From assembly GCA_910585295.1 (NCBI GenBank), contig CAJUDE010000047.1:1-56942 (forward strand): DNA of 56,942 nt. The letters run 5' to 3'. Under the pieces are notes generated by a model. The model was not told where the DNA came from, ran no database searches, and was given only the letters and a program-made list of their open reading frames with translations. Made by a program: the position numbers and the translations under genes. The stretch is from an uncultured Lachnospiraceae bacterium (lineage in GTDB: Bacteria > Bacillota > Clostridia > Lachnospirales > Lachnospiraceae). Shown one piece after another: positions 7,876 to 15,126 of the stretch (position 1 is its first letter; every line of letters starts with the position of its first letter).

Positions 7876-7958
7876 TGCCGGCAGCGGGACTTGAACCCGC
7901 ACGTGGTTGCCCACAACAGATTTTGAGTCTGCCTCGTCTGCCATTCCGACACGCCGGC
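7876..7958 (-). tRNA. tRNA-Leu (anticodon CAA)
   Basis: 83 bases with a 7-bp acceptor stem (GCCGGCG ... TGCCGGC), the long variable arm of a class II tRNA (TGTGGGCAACCACG), a T arm with GGTTCAAGTCC, and an anticodon loop CTCAAAA giving CAA. The 3' CCA is not encoded. It reads codon UUG. Leu tRNA genes are common phage attachment sites, but no integrase or duplicated 3' end is visible beside it. Confidence 0.93.
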
Positions 7959-8074
7959 ATAGAACCAATAAAGCCTTGTTCCTATGAATTATAATAACTC
8001 ACTCGAACAAAAAGTATATTACCATATGTTAGAAGAAAATGCAAGTACTTTTTTATTTATTTTTCAAATTTCGA

Positions 8075-8119
8075 CCGCCCATTCCTGCCCACGCCATTTG
8101 GCGCCCACAGGAATGGCGG
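8075..8119 (-). terminator. Probable terminator stem-loop after Hsp20
   Basis: CCGCCATTCCTG pairs with CAGGAATGGGCGG with one bulge, 12 bp past the Hsp20 stop. The following sequence is A/T rich but not a clean T run. Confidence 0.5.
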
Positions 8120-8130
8120 CCAAAACACCA

Positions 8131-8580
8131 TTATTTAATTGAAATGTATTTCCTATCTTCTATTGCTGGAATTTCTTTTTTGGGGAATACAAGTTTCAAT
8201 ATGCCATTCTCAAATTTTGCTTGGATATCCTCCTGGGTTACATTCTTTCCAACATAAAAGCTTCTCTGGCAGCTCCCCATATAACGCTCCCTACGCACAA
8301 ACTTCCCTTTTTCATCCTTTTCTTCCCTATTCATGCTGCGTTCTGCAGAAATAGTCAGGTATCCGTCTTTCAGGTCGGCCTTCAGGTCCTTTTTTTCGTA
8401 ACCGGGCAATTCTACCTCCATCTGGTATTTATCGCCTAAATCCTGGATATCTGTGGACATATAAGAAAGGCTGCCCGCCCGCTCAAATGAGGAGCGAAAT
8501 GCATCGCGGAACATATTCTCAAAAGAATCATTAAAAAAATCATTGCTTAAATTGCTGTTAAAAATGCTTGGCACTAACAT
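8131..8580 (-). CDS. Small heat-shock protein, Hsp20/alpha-crystallin family
   Basis: 149 residues from the ATG at 8580 (ribosome site GGAGGAA); the longer upstream frame is rejected because it crosses the promoter. The N-terminal ~40 residues are Phe/Asn rich (PSIFNSNLSNDFFNDSFENM). The alpha-crystallin domain follows: MSTDIQDLGDKYQMEVELPG, KKDLKADLKDGYLTISAER, RRERYMGSCQRSFYVG. The C-terminal ENGILKLVFPKKE is the canonical beta9 G-I-L motif. It is an ATP-independent holdase that keeps unfolded proteins soluble during stress. It is a single gene under its own CIRCE-containing promoter. Confidence 0.95.
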   Translation of the reverse strand: MLVPSIFNSNLSNDFFNDSFENMFRDAFRSSFERAGSLSYMSTDIQDLGDKYQMEVELPGYEKKDLKADLKDGYLTISAERSMNREEKDEKGKFVRRERYMGSCQRSFYVGKNVTQEDIQAKFENGILKLVFPKKEIPAIEDRKYISIK

Positions 8581-8698
8581 GGCTGCTTCCTCCTTCATAA
8601 AAAATATATCGTTATTATTTGTGGTTTTTGTTTCTTTATGCCAAAACAAAACTCCATTGGCTCCTTTTTGGAACTTAGCTTTGTTTTGTTCTAGATGT

Positions 8699-8741
8699 AC
8701 TATAACACTATTTGTTAGCACTGTCAAGTGTTGAGTGCCAG
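8699..8741 (-). promoter_or_regulatory. Hsp20 promoter overlapped by a CIRCE (HrcA) operator
   Basis: Minus strand TTGACA (8722-8727), 17 bases, TATAGT (8699-8704). The plus strand carries TTAGCACTG (8715-8723), nine bases, GAGTGCCAG (8733-8741). This matches CIRCE (TTAGCACTC-N9-GAGTGCTAA) with three mismatches and covers the -35 box, so HrcA repression is expected. Confidence 0.85.
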
Positions 8742-8763
8742 AATTGTGTGAAAATTTTATGAA

Positions 8764-8965
8764 TTACTGATTCCCAAGCTGCCCCTCCAGCTTTTCCATT
8801 GCCGCATAAATTTCAATTATTTCTTTTGACATTGCAGTATGGATTTGCACCTTCCTCGCCTTGCTCTCAATATCTAGGATGTCAGCCTGGTCAAGCATAA
8901 GGTTTTTCTTTTTAATAAAAATCCAGCTCTTCTCTTTCTTTTTTTCCACTTCCCCTGCCGCCACC
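8764..8965 (-). pseudogene. Unrecognised C-terminal gene fragment
   Basis: A minus-strand frame with natural composition (WIFIKKKNLMLDQADILDIE then AMSKEIIEIYAAMEKLEG) ends at 8764. Upstream of about 8965 the same frame runs into the conserved antisense of the cupin gene, so no start can be placed. It appears to be the 3' end of a broken gene, joined to a 5'-truncated cupin gene. I do not recognise the family. Confidence 0.3.
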
Positions 8966-9295
8966 AAAGATTTCAGCAACATTCCGTGGTCAAAACATCC
9001 CTCTTTTGTGGGCGTGGAATTAAAACATATCCTGACTTCCAAAGAAACTGGCGGCGCTTACAGTTACCATCTGGTACGGATTTCCCCAAACTGCAGCATC
9101 GGGGAACATACCCATGAAACGCAGCTAGAAACCCATGAGGTCATTGCTGGAGGCGGCGCCTGCATCAATAACGGCACATCCATTGGCTATACGCCAGGCA
9201 TCATCTCTATTTTCCCTTCCAATCAGCCCCATACAGTAAAAGCCGGTGAAAATGGACTGTATTTATTTGCCAAATTTATGCCCGCCCTATGCTAG
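8966..9295 (+). pseudogene. Cupin-domain protein lacking a start
   Basis: The frame is recognisable from DFSNIPWSKHPSFVGVELKH through EHTHETQLETHEVIAG (cupin motif 1 with its His/Glu metal ligands) to the PHTVKAGENGLYLF of motif 2. Such one-domain cupins of about 110 residues are usually complete from an ATG a few codons before DFSNIPW. Here no ATG, GTG or TTG with a ribosome site is present. The frame upstream is a Phe/Ser-rich string that is antisense to another fragment. Probably a 5' truncation by deletion. Confidence 0.6.
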
Positions 9296-9313
9296 CCAAT
9301 GGCTGCGGCTCCC

Positions 9314-10648
9314 TTAATACCCATATCTCTTTCTATGCTTTAAGAACATAAAAACAGACAAAACAAGCGCCATCAATTCCGCTGCCGGCGTCGCCAGCCA
9401 AACGCCGTTTACGCCAAACAACAATGGAAGCAGAACCATGGTGGCCAGCATAAATACAAACGACCTGGAAAATGCAAGGACAGCCGAAATAACCCCGTTG
9501 GATAATGCAGTGAACATCCCACTGGCAAAAATATTAAACCCTATAAAAACCAACGCCACTGTGCATATCCTGTTTCCCGTCACCGCCAAACCATACACTG
9601 GGTTATCCGGCCGGGCAAATACTGACACCAACGGCCTTGTCAGCAAAAAGGAAGCTGCCACCGTAGTTATGGATATGCATCCAATCACTTTCAAGCTTAA
9701 CGAAACTAGTTTTTTCAATTTTTCACGGTTTTGTTCCCCATAGTAAAAACTCAGCATGGGCGCAACGCCATAAGAGTATCCAGTATAGAGGGAGCTGGCA
9801 AACATCAAGACATACATAATAATAGTGACGGCCGCGACCCCATCTTCCCCCACATAATGGAGCATCGTCCAGTTAAACATCATCGTAATAATCCCAGTAA
9901 CAAGCGCAGTCGCCATTTCTGAACATCCATTCATAGCTGCGCTTGCAAGGGCTTTCAGCCGGAACACTGGTTTCTTAAAATGCAGCAGGCTCCTTTTCGA
10001 CCCAAATACAAACAACCCGACAACTGCTGTCACAGAATACCCAAGCCCTGTTGCAATTGCCGCGCCACTGACGCCCATGCCAAACACTGCAAGGAATACA
10101 TAGTCAAGCTCCATATTCAAAACGCCGCCTGCCACAGAACAAATCAGGGAAAGGCTCGCCTTTTCGCTGGCGATCATATAAAGCGTAAAATTGTTCATCA
10201 GAAGGATTGGCACGGTAAATACCAGGTACCGGCTCAAATACTCCACACAATATCCTTCCACATTGGCAGATAGCCCCATTCCAGCAAAAATATGCCCCAT
10301 TGCCAAGTAACCGGCTGCACACATCACAATCCCCACAATAACATTCACCAAAATTAGAAACGTAAAATCTTCCTTGGCCTCATCCTCCTTATGCTCCCCC
10401 ATTTTTTTCATAATGGCTGCGCTCCCGCCGGTTGCAAGCATGGTAGAGATTGCTGTAACAAGCTGGATGATAGGCGCCGTCAAATTGACTGCCGAAAGCG
10501 CGTCTGTGCCAATCAAATTCGATACAAACAAACCGTCAACCATTGTATAAAAAGACATAAATACTGTCATGGCAATCGTTGGCACGGCAAATTTCAAAAT
10601 ATTTTTCAGCGTTACAGGTTTTTCATATACATTTGTGTTTTCCATCAT
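9314..10648 (-). CDS. MATE-family multidrug/sodium antiporter
   Basis: 444 residues with twelve hydrophobic segments and MATE signatures: AVPTIAMTVFMSFYTMVDGL in the first helix, NLIGTDALSAVNLTAPI, the mid-loop GGVLNMELDYVFLAVFGMGV and SYGVAPMLSFYYG in the second half. It would export cationic drugs or metabolites against Na+ or H+ across the cytoplasmic membrane. The ribosome site GGAGG precedes ATG 10648. The promoter has a 19-bp spacer with a dyad of the MerR type, and a MerR regulator is transcribed divergently, so expression is probably induced when that regulator binds a ligand. Confidence 0.92.
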   Translation of the reverse strand: MMENTNVYEKPVTLKNILKFAVPTIAMTVFMSFYTMVDGLFVSNLIGTDALSAVNLTAPIIQLVTAISTMLATGGSAAIMKKMGEHKEDEAKEDFTFLILVNVIVGIVMCAAGYLAMGHIFAGMGLSANVEGYCVEYLSRYLVFTVPILLMNNFTLYMIASEKASLSLICSVAGGVLNMELDYVFLAVFGMGVSGAAIATGLGYSVTAVVGLFVFGSKRSLLHFKKPVFRLKALASAAMNGCSEMATALVTGIITMMFNWTMLHYVGEDGVAAVTIIMYVLMFASSLYTGYSYGVAPMLSFYYGEQNREKLKKLVSLSLKVIGCISITTVAASFLLTRPLVSVFARPDNPVYGLAVTGNRICTVALVFIGFNIFASGMFTALSNGVISAVLAFSRSFVFMLATMVLLPLLFGVNGVWLATPAAELMALVLSVFMFLKHRKRYGY

Positions 10649-10690
10649 CTTTTTCCTCCAATCACCTTGTATTTTCTTCCTGTATTTAGT

Positions 10691-10721
10691 ATCATAGACC
10701 TTACAGTAACAGTACGGTCAA
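10691..10721 (-). promoter_or_regulatory. MerR-type promoter/operator of the MATE pump
   Basis: Minus strand TTGACC (10716-10721), 19 bases, TATGAT (10691-10696). The spacer carries a dyad, GACCTTAC (10697-10704) and GTACGGTC (10712-10719). A 19-bp spacer over a dyad is the signature of promoters activated by MerR-family proteins through DNA distortion. Confidence 0.8.
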
Positions 10722-10730
10722 GGAAAATTT

Positions 10731-10916
10731 TTATTTCTGCGAGCAAAGAGCCAAGCAGCCGCGCTCGCGCGGATATTTGGCGAATGCCGCGAGGGGCGCT
10801 GTGTGCCGGCGGCACACGTTCAGCGCCGGCCGAAACGGAGTGCATACCAAATACCCCGCCCCTTGGGGCCAAAAGAACAAGCTTGGCCAGCCCCAGCTTG
10901 CTGCGGAGTATTTGAC
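10731..10916 (+). repeat. GC-rich dispersed repeat, copy A (full length)
   Basis: Runs from TTATTTCTGCGAGCAAAGAG to GCTTGCTGCGGAGTATTTGAC. It matches copies at 36162-36350 and 48953-49139 nearly base for base. Inside are hairpins such as GTGCCGGCGGCAC flanked by GGCGCTG/CAGCGCC, and GCCCCTTGGGGC. Here it separates the MATE operator from its MerR regulator gene and ends 13 bp before that gene's start. Confidence 0.9.
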
Positions 10917-10929
10917 TTTGAGGTGGGTT

Positions 10930-11748
10930 ATGGACAAAAAAGACAAACTTCTCACAATCGGCCAGTTTGCAGCCATGCATGGGATCAACAAAAAAACTTT
11001 GATGTGGTACGATGAAATCGGGCTGTTCCAACCTGTTTCCATCAATCCCGAAAACGGCTACCGCTGCTACAGCTACCAGCAAAGTTCTATTCTAGAAACA
11101 ATCCTCCTGCTTCGGGAGCTGGATGTATCCATCCGTGAAATACAAGGCTTTATAAAAAACCGTTCGGCTGAAAACCTCAAGCGCCTCCTGGATGAAAAAC
11201 TAACGGCCCTTGACCTTCAGCTTAACCATTTGCAGGCAGTTCGGACAACCATCTGCGCGCACCGCCAAAACATGGTTACCCTGTTGACAATGAACCTGTC
11301 TGAAATCAGCATTATTGAAAAAAAGGAATGCTGCCTGGTCACAGTAGATATCACCAGGGACGTTTCTTTTGAGCAGGCAGTGGAACTAATCACAGCCGAG
11401 ACAGAAAAATACCATGTGGGGCGGCTGCATGACGCCTCCTACGGCTCTATGATCCCGGTCGCCAGCCTAGAAAAAGGAGATTTTGGAGATTATTCCAAAC
11501 TTTTTATAGAAATCCCGCTCCTCACATACAAAGACGGCCTGCATATCCCTCCCAGCGGAAAATATTTAAGGGCTTTCCATAAGGGGGACTGGGGCAAACT
11601 GCCCAAGCGGTACGAAGAAATTTTCTCATATGCCCAAGAGCTTGGCTTGGCGCTCCATGGATTTTCTTATGAAATGTGCATCAATGAAACCGTCATTGAC
11701 CGCATTGAAGATTATATTGTGCAGATTGAAATTCCCATTCGGCAATAA
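10930..11748 (+). CDS. MerR-family regulator with GyrI-like ligand-binding domain
   Basis: 272 residues from ATG 10930 (ribosome site GAGGTGGG); longer upstream frames run through the dispersed repeat and are rejected. The HTH reads LLTIGQFAAMHGINKKTLMW, YDEIGLFQPVSINPENGYRC. A dimerisation helix spans about 75-120. The C-terminal ~150 residues form a GyrI-like/effector domain (SYGSMIPVASLEKGDFGDYS, PPSGKYLRAFHKGDWGKLP), as in BmrR/BltR-type multidrug regulators. It is divergent from the MATE gene whose promoter has the MerR-type spacing, so it likely activates the pump on binding a hydrophobic cation or similar ligand. Confidence 0.9.
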   Translation: MDKKDKLLTIGQFAAMHGINKKTLMWYDEIGLFQPVSINPENGYRCYSYQQSSILETILLLRELDVSIREIQGFIKNRSAENLKRLLDEKLTALDLQLNHLQAVRTTICAHRQNMVTLLTMNLSEISIIEKKECCLVTVDITRDVSFEQAVELITAETEKYHVGRLHDASYGSMIPVASLEKGDFGDYSKLFIEIPLLTYKDGLHIPPSGKYLRAFHKGDWGKLPKRYEEIFSYAQELGLALHGFSYEMCINETVIDRIEDYIVQIEIPIRQ

Positions 11749-11768
11749 CCGGGAAATGGGAATTTCAA
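11726..11768. terminator. Stem-loop at the 3' end of the MerR gene
   Basis: 13-bp exact arms TTGAAATTCCCAT / ATGGGAATTTCAA spanning the stop codon. No T run follows on either strand, so a terminator role is only possible. The stretch to 11914 holds no supportable gene. Confidence 0.4.
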
Positions 11769-11914
11769 CAGAAAAAAGACATGGTTTGTAGAAGTCCACA
11801 AGACAGGAAAATGCATGGCAAAGATACGGCGACACATCACCGCCGGAATAAACCGCTCCAATTGCAGATACAAAATCCCCTCTATCGGATTGCCAAAGCA
11901 CATGCCTATCCCTG

Positions 11915-12961
11915 CTACTTAAATTTTATATTATGCAGCCTGTTATCACTGACAAATTTCTTTTTTCTTGGGTCGCCCTCTGCACGGTAAATGGCCAAAC
12001 TCCTTAAATCAAATATAGAACTCCAAACGGTTTCAAAATCTGGCTCATTGTCATATTGGCACATAAAGCCATAACCGCCCCTTAGAAGCTGTTTGGTAGT
12101 TTCCACATAATCGCCCCTTAGAAGCCCCGAAGAAAAACTGTCCATAACAACCTTGTAACGCTTGCAGGAATTATAATCATTGCCATTTGCATCGTCATAA
12201 GGCTTCATTTGTTCGGATATAAAACTATTGACTGTGCAAACAATCTTGCCATCATCAAATTTTTCCGCTTCTCGAATATTTTTGACAGTAGGCGCGCATT
12301 CCGCCACCGCCATCCTGCCGCCCTTATCTGCAAGTAAAATATTGCAGTTGGAAGCGATAGGCAAATCACTAAGCAGTGTGATTGCCTGCTCTGTAGTATT
12401 TGCCTTTTCAAGCAAATACCGTACAATAAAACATGAGTTAAACCCTGCCTGTATTTTTTTAAGGCCAGTCATTACAAATGTCATTGCTACGGCAAGCCCA
12501 TGTTCGTTCAGCCCTTCTTCCCCATTGATAAAAGAGGAAGTCGTAATATGAAATCTGTTCCCATTCTCCGGCGCGTAAATTTCACTTTTGCATCCATCGC
12601 GCAAATAGGGCGGCAAATCATTGTTCCTGCCATACATCAATTTGCTGTCTATAGAATAGGCAAAAGCAGTACAGCCCCGAACCTCAACAGGCACATTATC
12701 CTCTAAATTATACATGCAGCAGCCCATGCACAACATCCATGAAGCAAACTGCAGATAATCCGCCCCTATGGTGTCGCTAACCCCTTTCATTTCCTCACAC
12801 ACTTCTGGGAAAAACTTCCTTAATATTTCCTCACTTTGCTTTCCATGTTCTAGTTGGAAATTATCTAAGTGGAGAGGAAAGGTAATTCGGCTTCTGCCAA
12901 AAACCTTCCCACGTTTCACGCCCATTTCATAATGGCCGCCTTTTAGCCTTAAATGGTACAT
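11915..12961 (-). CDS. C45-family Ntn hydrolase (acyl-CoA:6-APA acyltransferase-like)
   Basis: 348 residues. The catalytic cysteine would be Cys97 in VRGCTAFAYS, the point where precursors of this family cleave themselves to expose an N-terminal nucleophile. Family blocks include GADYLQFASWMLCMGC before it, MYGRNNDLPPYL and EEGLNEHGLAVAMTFV after it. Members hydrolyse linear amides or transfer acyl groups. It starts three bases after the stop of an AraC-GyrI regulator, so the two form an operon. Substrate unknown. Predicted cytoplasmic, as no signal peptide is seen. Confidence 0.82.
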   Translation of the reverse strand: MYHLRLKGGHYEMGVKRGKVFGRSRITFPLHLDNFQLEHGKQSEEILRKFFPEVCEEMKGVSDTIGADYLQFASWMLCMGCCMYNLEDNVPVEVRGCTAFAYSIDSKLMYGRNNDLPPYLRDGCKSEIYAPENGNRFHITTSSFINGEEGLNEHGLAVAMTFVMTGLKKIQAGFNSCFIVRYLLEKANTTEQAITLLSDLPIASNCNILLADKGGRMAVAECAPTVKNIREAEKFDDGKIVCTVNSFISEQMKPYDDANGNDYNSCKRYKVVMDSFSSGLLRGDYVETTKQLLRGGYGFMCQYDNEPDFETVWSSIFDLRSLAIYRAEGDPRKKKFVSDNRLHNIKFK

Positions 12962-12964
12962 CTC

Positions 12965-13828
12965 TTATTTGCCCTCCTTTTCGACTGCAATCCACACTTC
13001 GGAATGCCCACGGGCTGGCTGCCCGCCACAAATCGGATACACTTCAATGTCTGGCAGATTTGCATATTTATATCCAGAAAACGGAAGCCATTCCATGTAG
13101 AACCGTTTGAACACACTTTGCACATTGTCTTTAAAATCCCCATTGTTTTCAAATACCACCCAAGTTGCCCCAGGAATTACATATTCATACATCCCTGCAG
13201 GGACAGGGGAATTTGTGGCAACACCGATATAATAATAGATTTGCCTGGGGCTTTCATATACACTGACCCCTAATATTCCATCTGGCTCTTGGTTAGAAAG
13301 GCTGCATATTTCTGATAATTGGCTCCCCTGCCATGCAGCTTCCCAAAAACTTGGGACAATCCTTAAATTCTCTTCCATTTCACAAGCCAACGGAATGCGG
13401 ATGCCCACGATACGCACAGGCTGTTTTTCTACAATGTGGTATGCCATAGGGCTTCCTCCTGTTATTTCTACCCGGAATTGAATGGATGGATATGCTTGCA
13501 AAGTGCTTCCCATGGCTCTGGCCACTGTTGGCGTAATTCCATGGACGCTCTGAAAAGCCCGATTAAAAGACGTTGGGGAGGAATAGCCATATTTCAAAGC
13601 AATCTCTATTACTTTGCTGTCTGTCCGCTGCAATTCAAAGGCTGCCTGTGTCATTTTTCGGCGGCGAATGTATTCTGACAATGGCACGCCTGAAACATAG
13701 GAAAAAATACGTTGAAAATAATAGGGGGAGCAACACGCAATACGGGCTGCTTCCTCATATGATATTTCTTTGTCCAGATTATCTTCTATGTAACGAATTG
13801 CCGCCCCAAGTTTTTTTAACCATTCCAT
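12965..13828 (-). CDS. AraC-family regulator with GyrI-like domain
   Basis: 287 residues with ribosome site AAGGAGG. The two AraC HTH motifs lie at the N-terminus: ISYEEAARIACCSPYYFQRI and KVIEIALKYGYSSPTSFNRA, followed by VHGITPTVAR. The C-terminal ~155 residues are a GyrI-like small-molecule-binding domain (EKQPVRIVGIRIPLACE, IPGATWVVFENNG, WLPFSGYKYANLPDIEVYP). The order DNA-binding domain first, sensor second is the usual one for the Rob/SoxS-like GyrI subclass. It is directly upstream of, and co-transcribed with, the C45 hydrolase, which it probably regulates. Confidence 0.9.
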   Translation of the reverse strand: MEWLKKLGAAIRYIEDNLDKEISYEEAARIACCSPYYFQRIFSYVSGVPLSEYIRRRKMTQAAFELQRTDSKVIEIALKYGYSSPTSFNRAFQSVHGITPTVARAMGSTLQAYPSIQFRVEITGGSPMAYHIVEKQPVRIVGIRIPLACEMEENLRIVPSFWEAAWQGSQLSEICSLSNQEPDGILGVSVYESPRQIYYYIGVATNSPVPAGMYEYVIPGATWVVFENNGDFKDNVQSVFKRFYMEWLPFSGYKYANLPDIEVYPICGGQPARGHSEVWIAVEKEGK

Positions 13829-13863
13829 TCCCTTACCTCCTTACTACAAGAATAACTAAGTGT

Positions 13864-13980
13864 TTGCGAAACTCAATAGTTCTAGGAATTTCATATACAA
13901 TTCAAAAACTTTGAGAAAAATATTCCAAATAAAAGTGTAGTGATTGTATATGAAATTTTTTTAATTTGGTAGTTTCGCAA
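13864..13980. repeat. 117-bp foldback element (MITE-like)
   Basis: Terminal arms TTGCGAAACT / AGTTTCGCAA (13864-13873, 13971-13980) and inner arms AATTTCATATACAAT / ATTGTATATGAAATT (13887-13901, 13943-13957) are exact inverted copies. There is no coding capacity. It lies in the upstream region of the AraC gene. 13981-14160 beyond it shows only a short GC-rich patch (GCGCCGAAGCGCGGCTGC) that may be a further relic of the dispersed repeat. Confidence 0.65.
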
Positions 13981-14160
13981 TTATCTAACATGAATAACGA
14001 GTTCAACTCGCCGGACTCTCGCGCCGAAGCGCGGCTGCGATAGCAGCTATTTTCCCTGCAAATTTTCTGCCGCCCTGTATAAGAATAGCTTAACTTGCAT
14101 TATATTTCCTCTCTTTTTCTGTCCTCTTTTGTAAACGTACATACAGTGAATCTGAGCAAA

Positions 14161-14230
14161 ATGCCCCGTAGCAATCTACGGGGCATGTCCTGGCTTGTTT
14201 TTGCCGCAAGGGGCGGGGTATTTGCGCCCA
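14161..14230 (-). repeat. GC-rich dispersed repeat, partial copy F
   Basis: Contains GCCCCGTAGC...GCTACGGGGC-type hairpin (ATGCCCCGTAGCAATCTACG) and CCGCAAGGGGCGGGGTATTTG, matching the 3' half of the full repeats. It is joined to the 3' end of the NrdD fragment and supplies its last in-frame codons. Confidence 0.7.
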
Positions 14231-14240
14231 TAGGGCTAAA

Positions 14241-14457
14241 TTTTTTACCTTTCACAAAACGGTCAACTTCCGCCAGATAACCTGAAACCCTGCGAAGCCT
14301 TTTAACATCTGGACTTCCACAACAAGGGCAATCCTCTGCTATTCTTCCAATATAGCCGCATCTATTGCAATTATCAAGCGGAAAATTAATTCCAATATAA
14401 TTGCAGTCATTCTCACAGGCATACTCAATAATTTCTTTCACAGCCTCAATATTACCT
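14241..14457 (-). pseudogene. nrdD: NrdD (anaerobic ribonucleotide reductase) C-terminal fragment
   Basis: About 70 codons reading NIEAVKEIIEYACENDCNYI, GINFPLDNCNRCGYIG, EDCPCCGSPDVKRL and RRVSGYLAEVDRFVKGK. This is the extreme C-terminus of class III ribonucleotide reductase: four zinc-binding cysteines (CxxC, CPxC) and the RVSGYL loop that carries the glycyl radical. The other ~600 residues are absent. The frame opens right behind the ABC permease stop (first usable start GTG 14441, without a good ribosome site). At its end it runs into repeat copy F, giving an unrelated tail of some 46 residues. Most simply a remnant. A stand-alone radical-domain protein, analogous to YfiD/GrcA for pyruvate formate-lyase, is a remote alternative. 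Confidence 0.75.
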
Positions 14458-14460
14458 TAA

Positions 14461-15126
14461 TTAAAATTCTCGATTTGAAAATAGCTTTTTGGAGAGCGAA
14501 AATGAAAGCAGCAAAGCCAATGTAGCAACAAGAATAATACTGCCATTTACTAAGAACATATTCCTACTGGCATATTCAAGGATGTTAAAGAGCAAATATT
14601 CATTTCCTGGCAAAGAAGAAATCATCACCCACGCAACATACAGCACGGTAAAAAGGGTAAGCGGCACAAACATTCCCCAAAATTTCCCTTTACTGTACCC
14701 CAACTTAAACAGGATTGGGAACATACAAAGATTGAAAACAGAAAATAGCAGATAGCTTATCGTCACAATGGGCAAAAACCATCCAAGCGGGCCATAATAA
14801 TGTGACATTGAAAAGCGGTCTGCGAAAATAGCAAGCGGGATACCTGTAAGCAACCCAACCAGCCCCATACAAATGGATAAAGCATATCTGCCTCCCACAA
14901 TGGAAGAACGCTTGATTGGCAATGTCAAATAAAGCTTGTTCAAATCACCTTGTTCCTCTACCGCAAACGCATTGACCGAAAAAAACAAGCACATAAAAAC
15001 ATTCATTGGGACAACTGATAATGCTGAAACAACACCAGCAGCCAGCGAAACAATGGGGATCAAAAAAACTCGCAGATGAAAATATTTTATCGCTTTCCAA
15101 TCAAACAGCGCCATTTGTTTCATCAT
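14461..15126 (-). CDS. ABC-2 type transporter permease
   Basis: 221 residues with six hydrophobic segments. The segment NAFAVEEQGDLNKLYLTLPI followed by KRSSIVGGRY is the typical loop of small ABC-2 permeases paired with GntR-family YtrA regulators. It overlaps the ATPase gene by 4 bp (ATGA). With the ATPase it would form a membrane exporter, probably for a peptide antibiotic or a cell-envelope stress compound as in the YtrABCDEF type, but the substrate is not shown. Its stop codon directly precedes the NrdD fragment. Confidence 0.85.
   Translation of the reverse strand: MMKQMALFDWKAIKYFHLRVFLIPIVSLAAGVVSALSVVPMNVFMCLFFSVNAFAVEEQGDLNKLYLTLPIKRSSIVGGRYALSICMGLVGLLTGIPLAIFADRFSMSHYYGPLGWFLPIVTISYLLFSVFNLCMFPILFKLGYSKGKFWGMFVPLTLFTVLYVAWVMISSLPGNEYLLFNILEYASRNMFLVNGSIILVATLALLLSFSLSKKLFSNREF

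Noticed and set aside
7876..7958. tRNA-Leu as the prophage attachment site
   Set aside because: No integrase gene and no duplicated tRNA 3' end could be found in the window.
7666..7968. Minus-strand frame of about 100 codons
   Set aside because: It reads straight through tRNA-Leu and its terminator.
8764..9042. Complete 92-residue minus-strand gene upstream of Hsp20
   Set aside because: Its first 25 codons are the antisense of the conserved cupin domain and its start would be an unsupported TTG; only the 3' part looks like coding sequence.
10777..10929. N-terminal extension of the MerR gene
   Set aside because: The extension is entirely dispersed repeat; a proper ATG with ribosome site lies at 10930.
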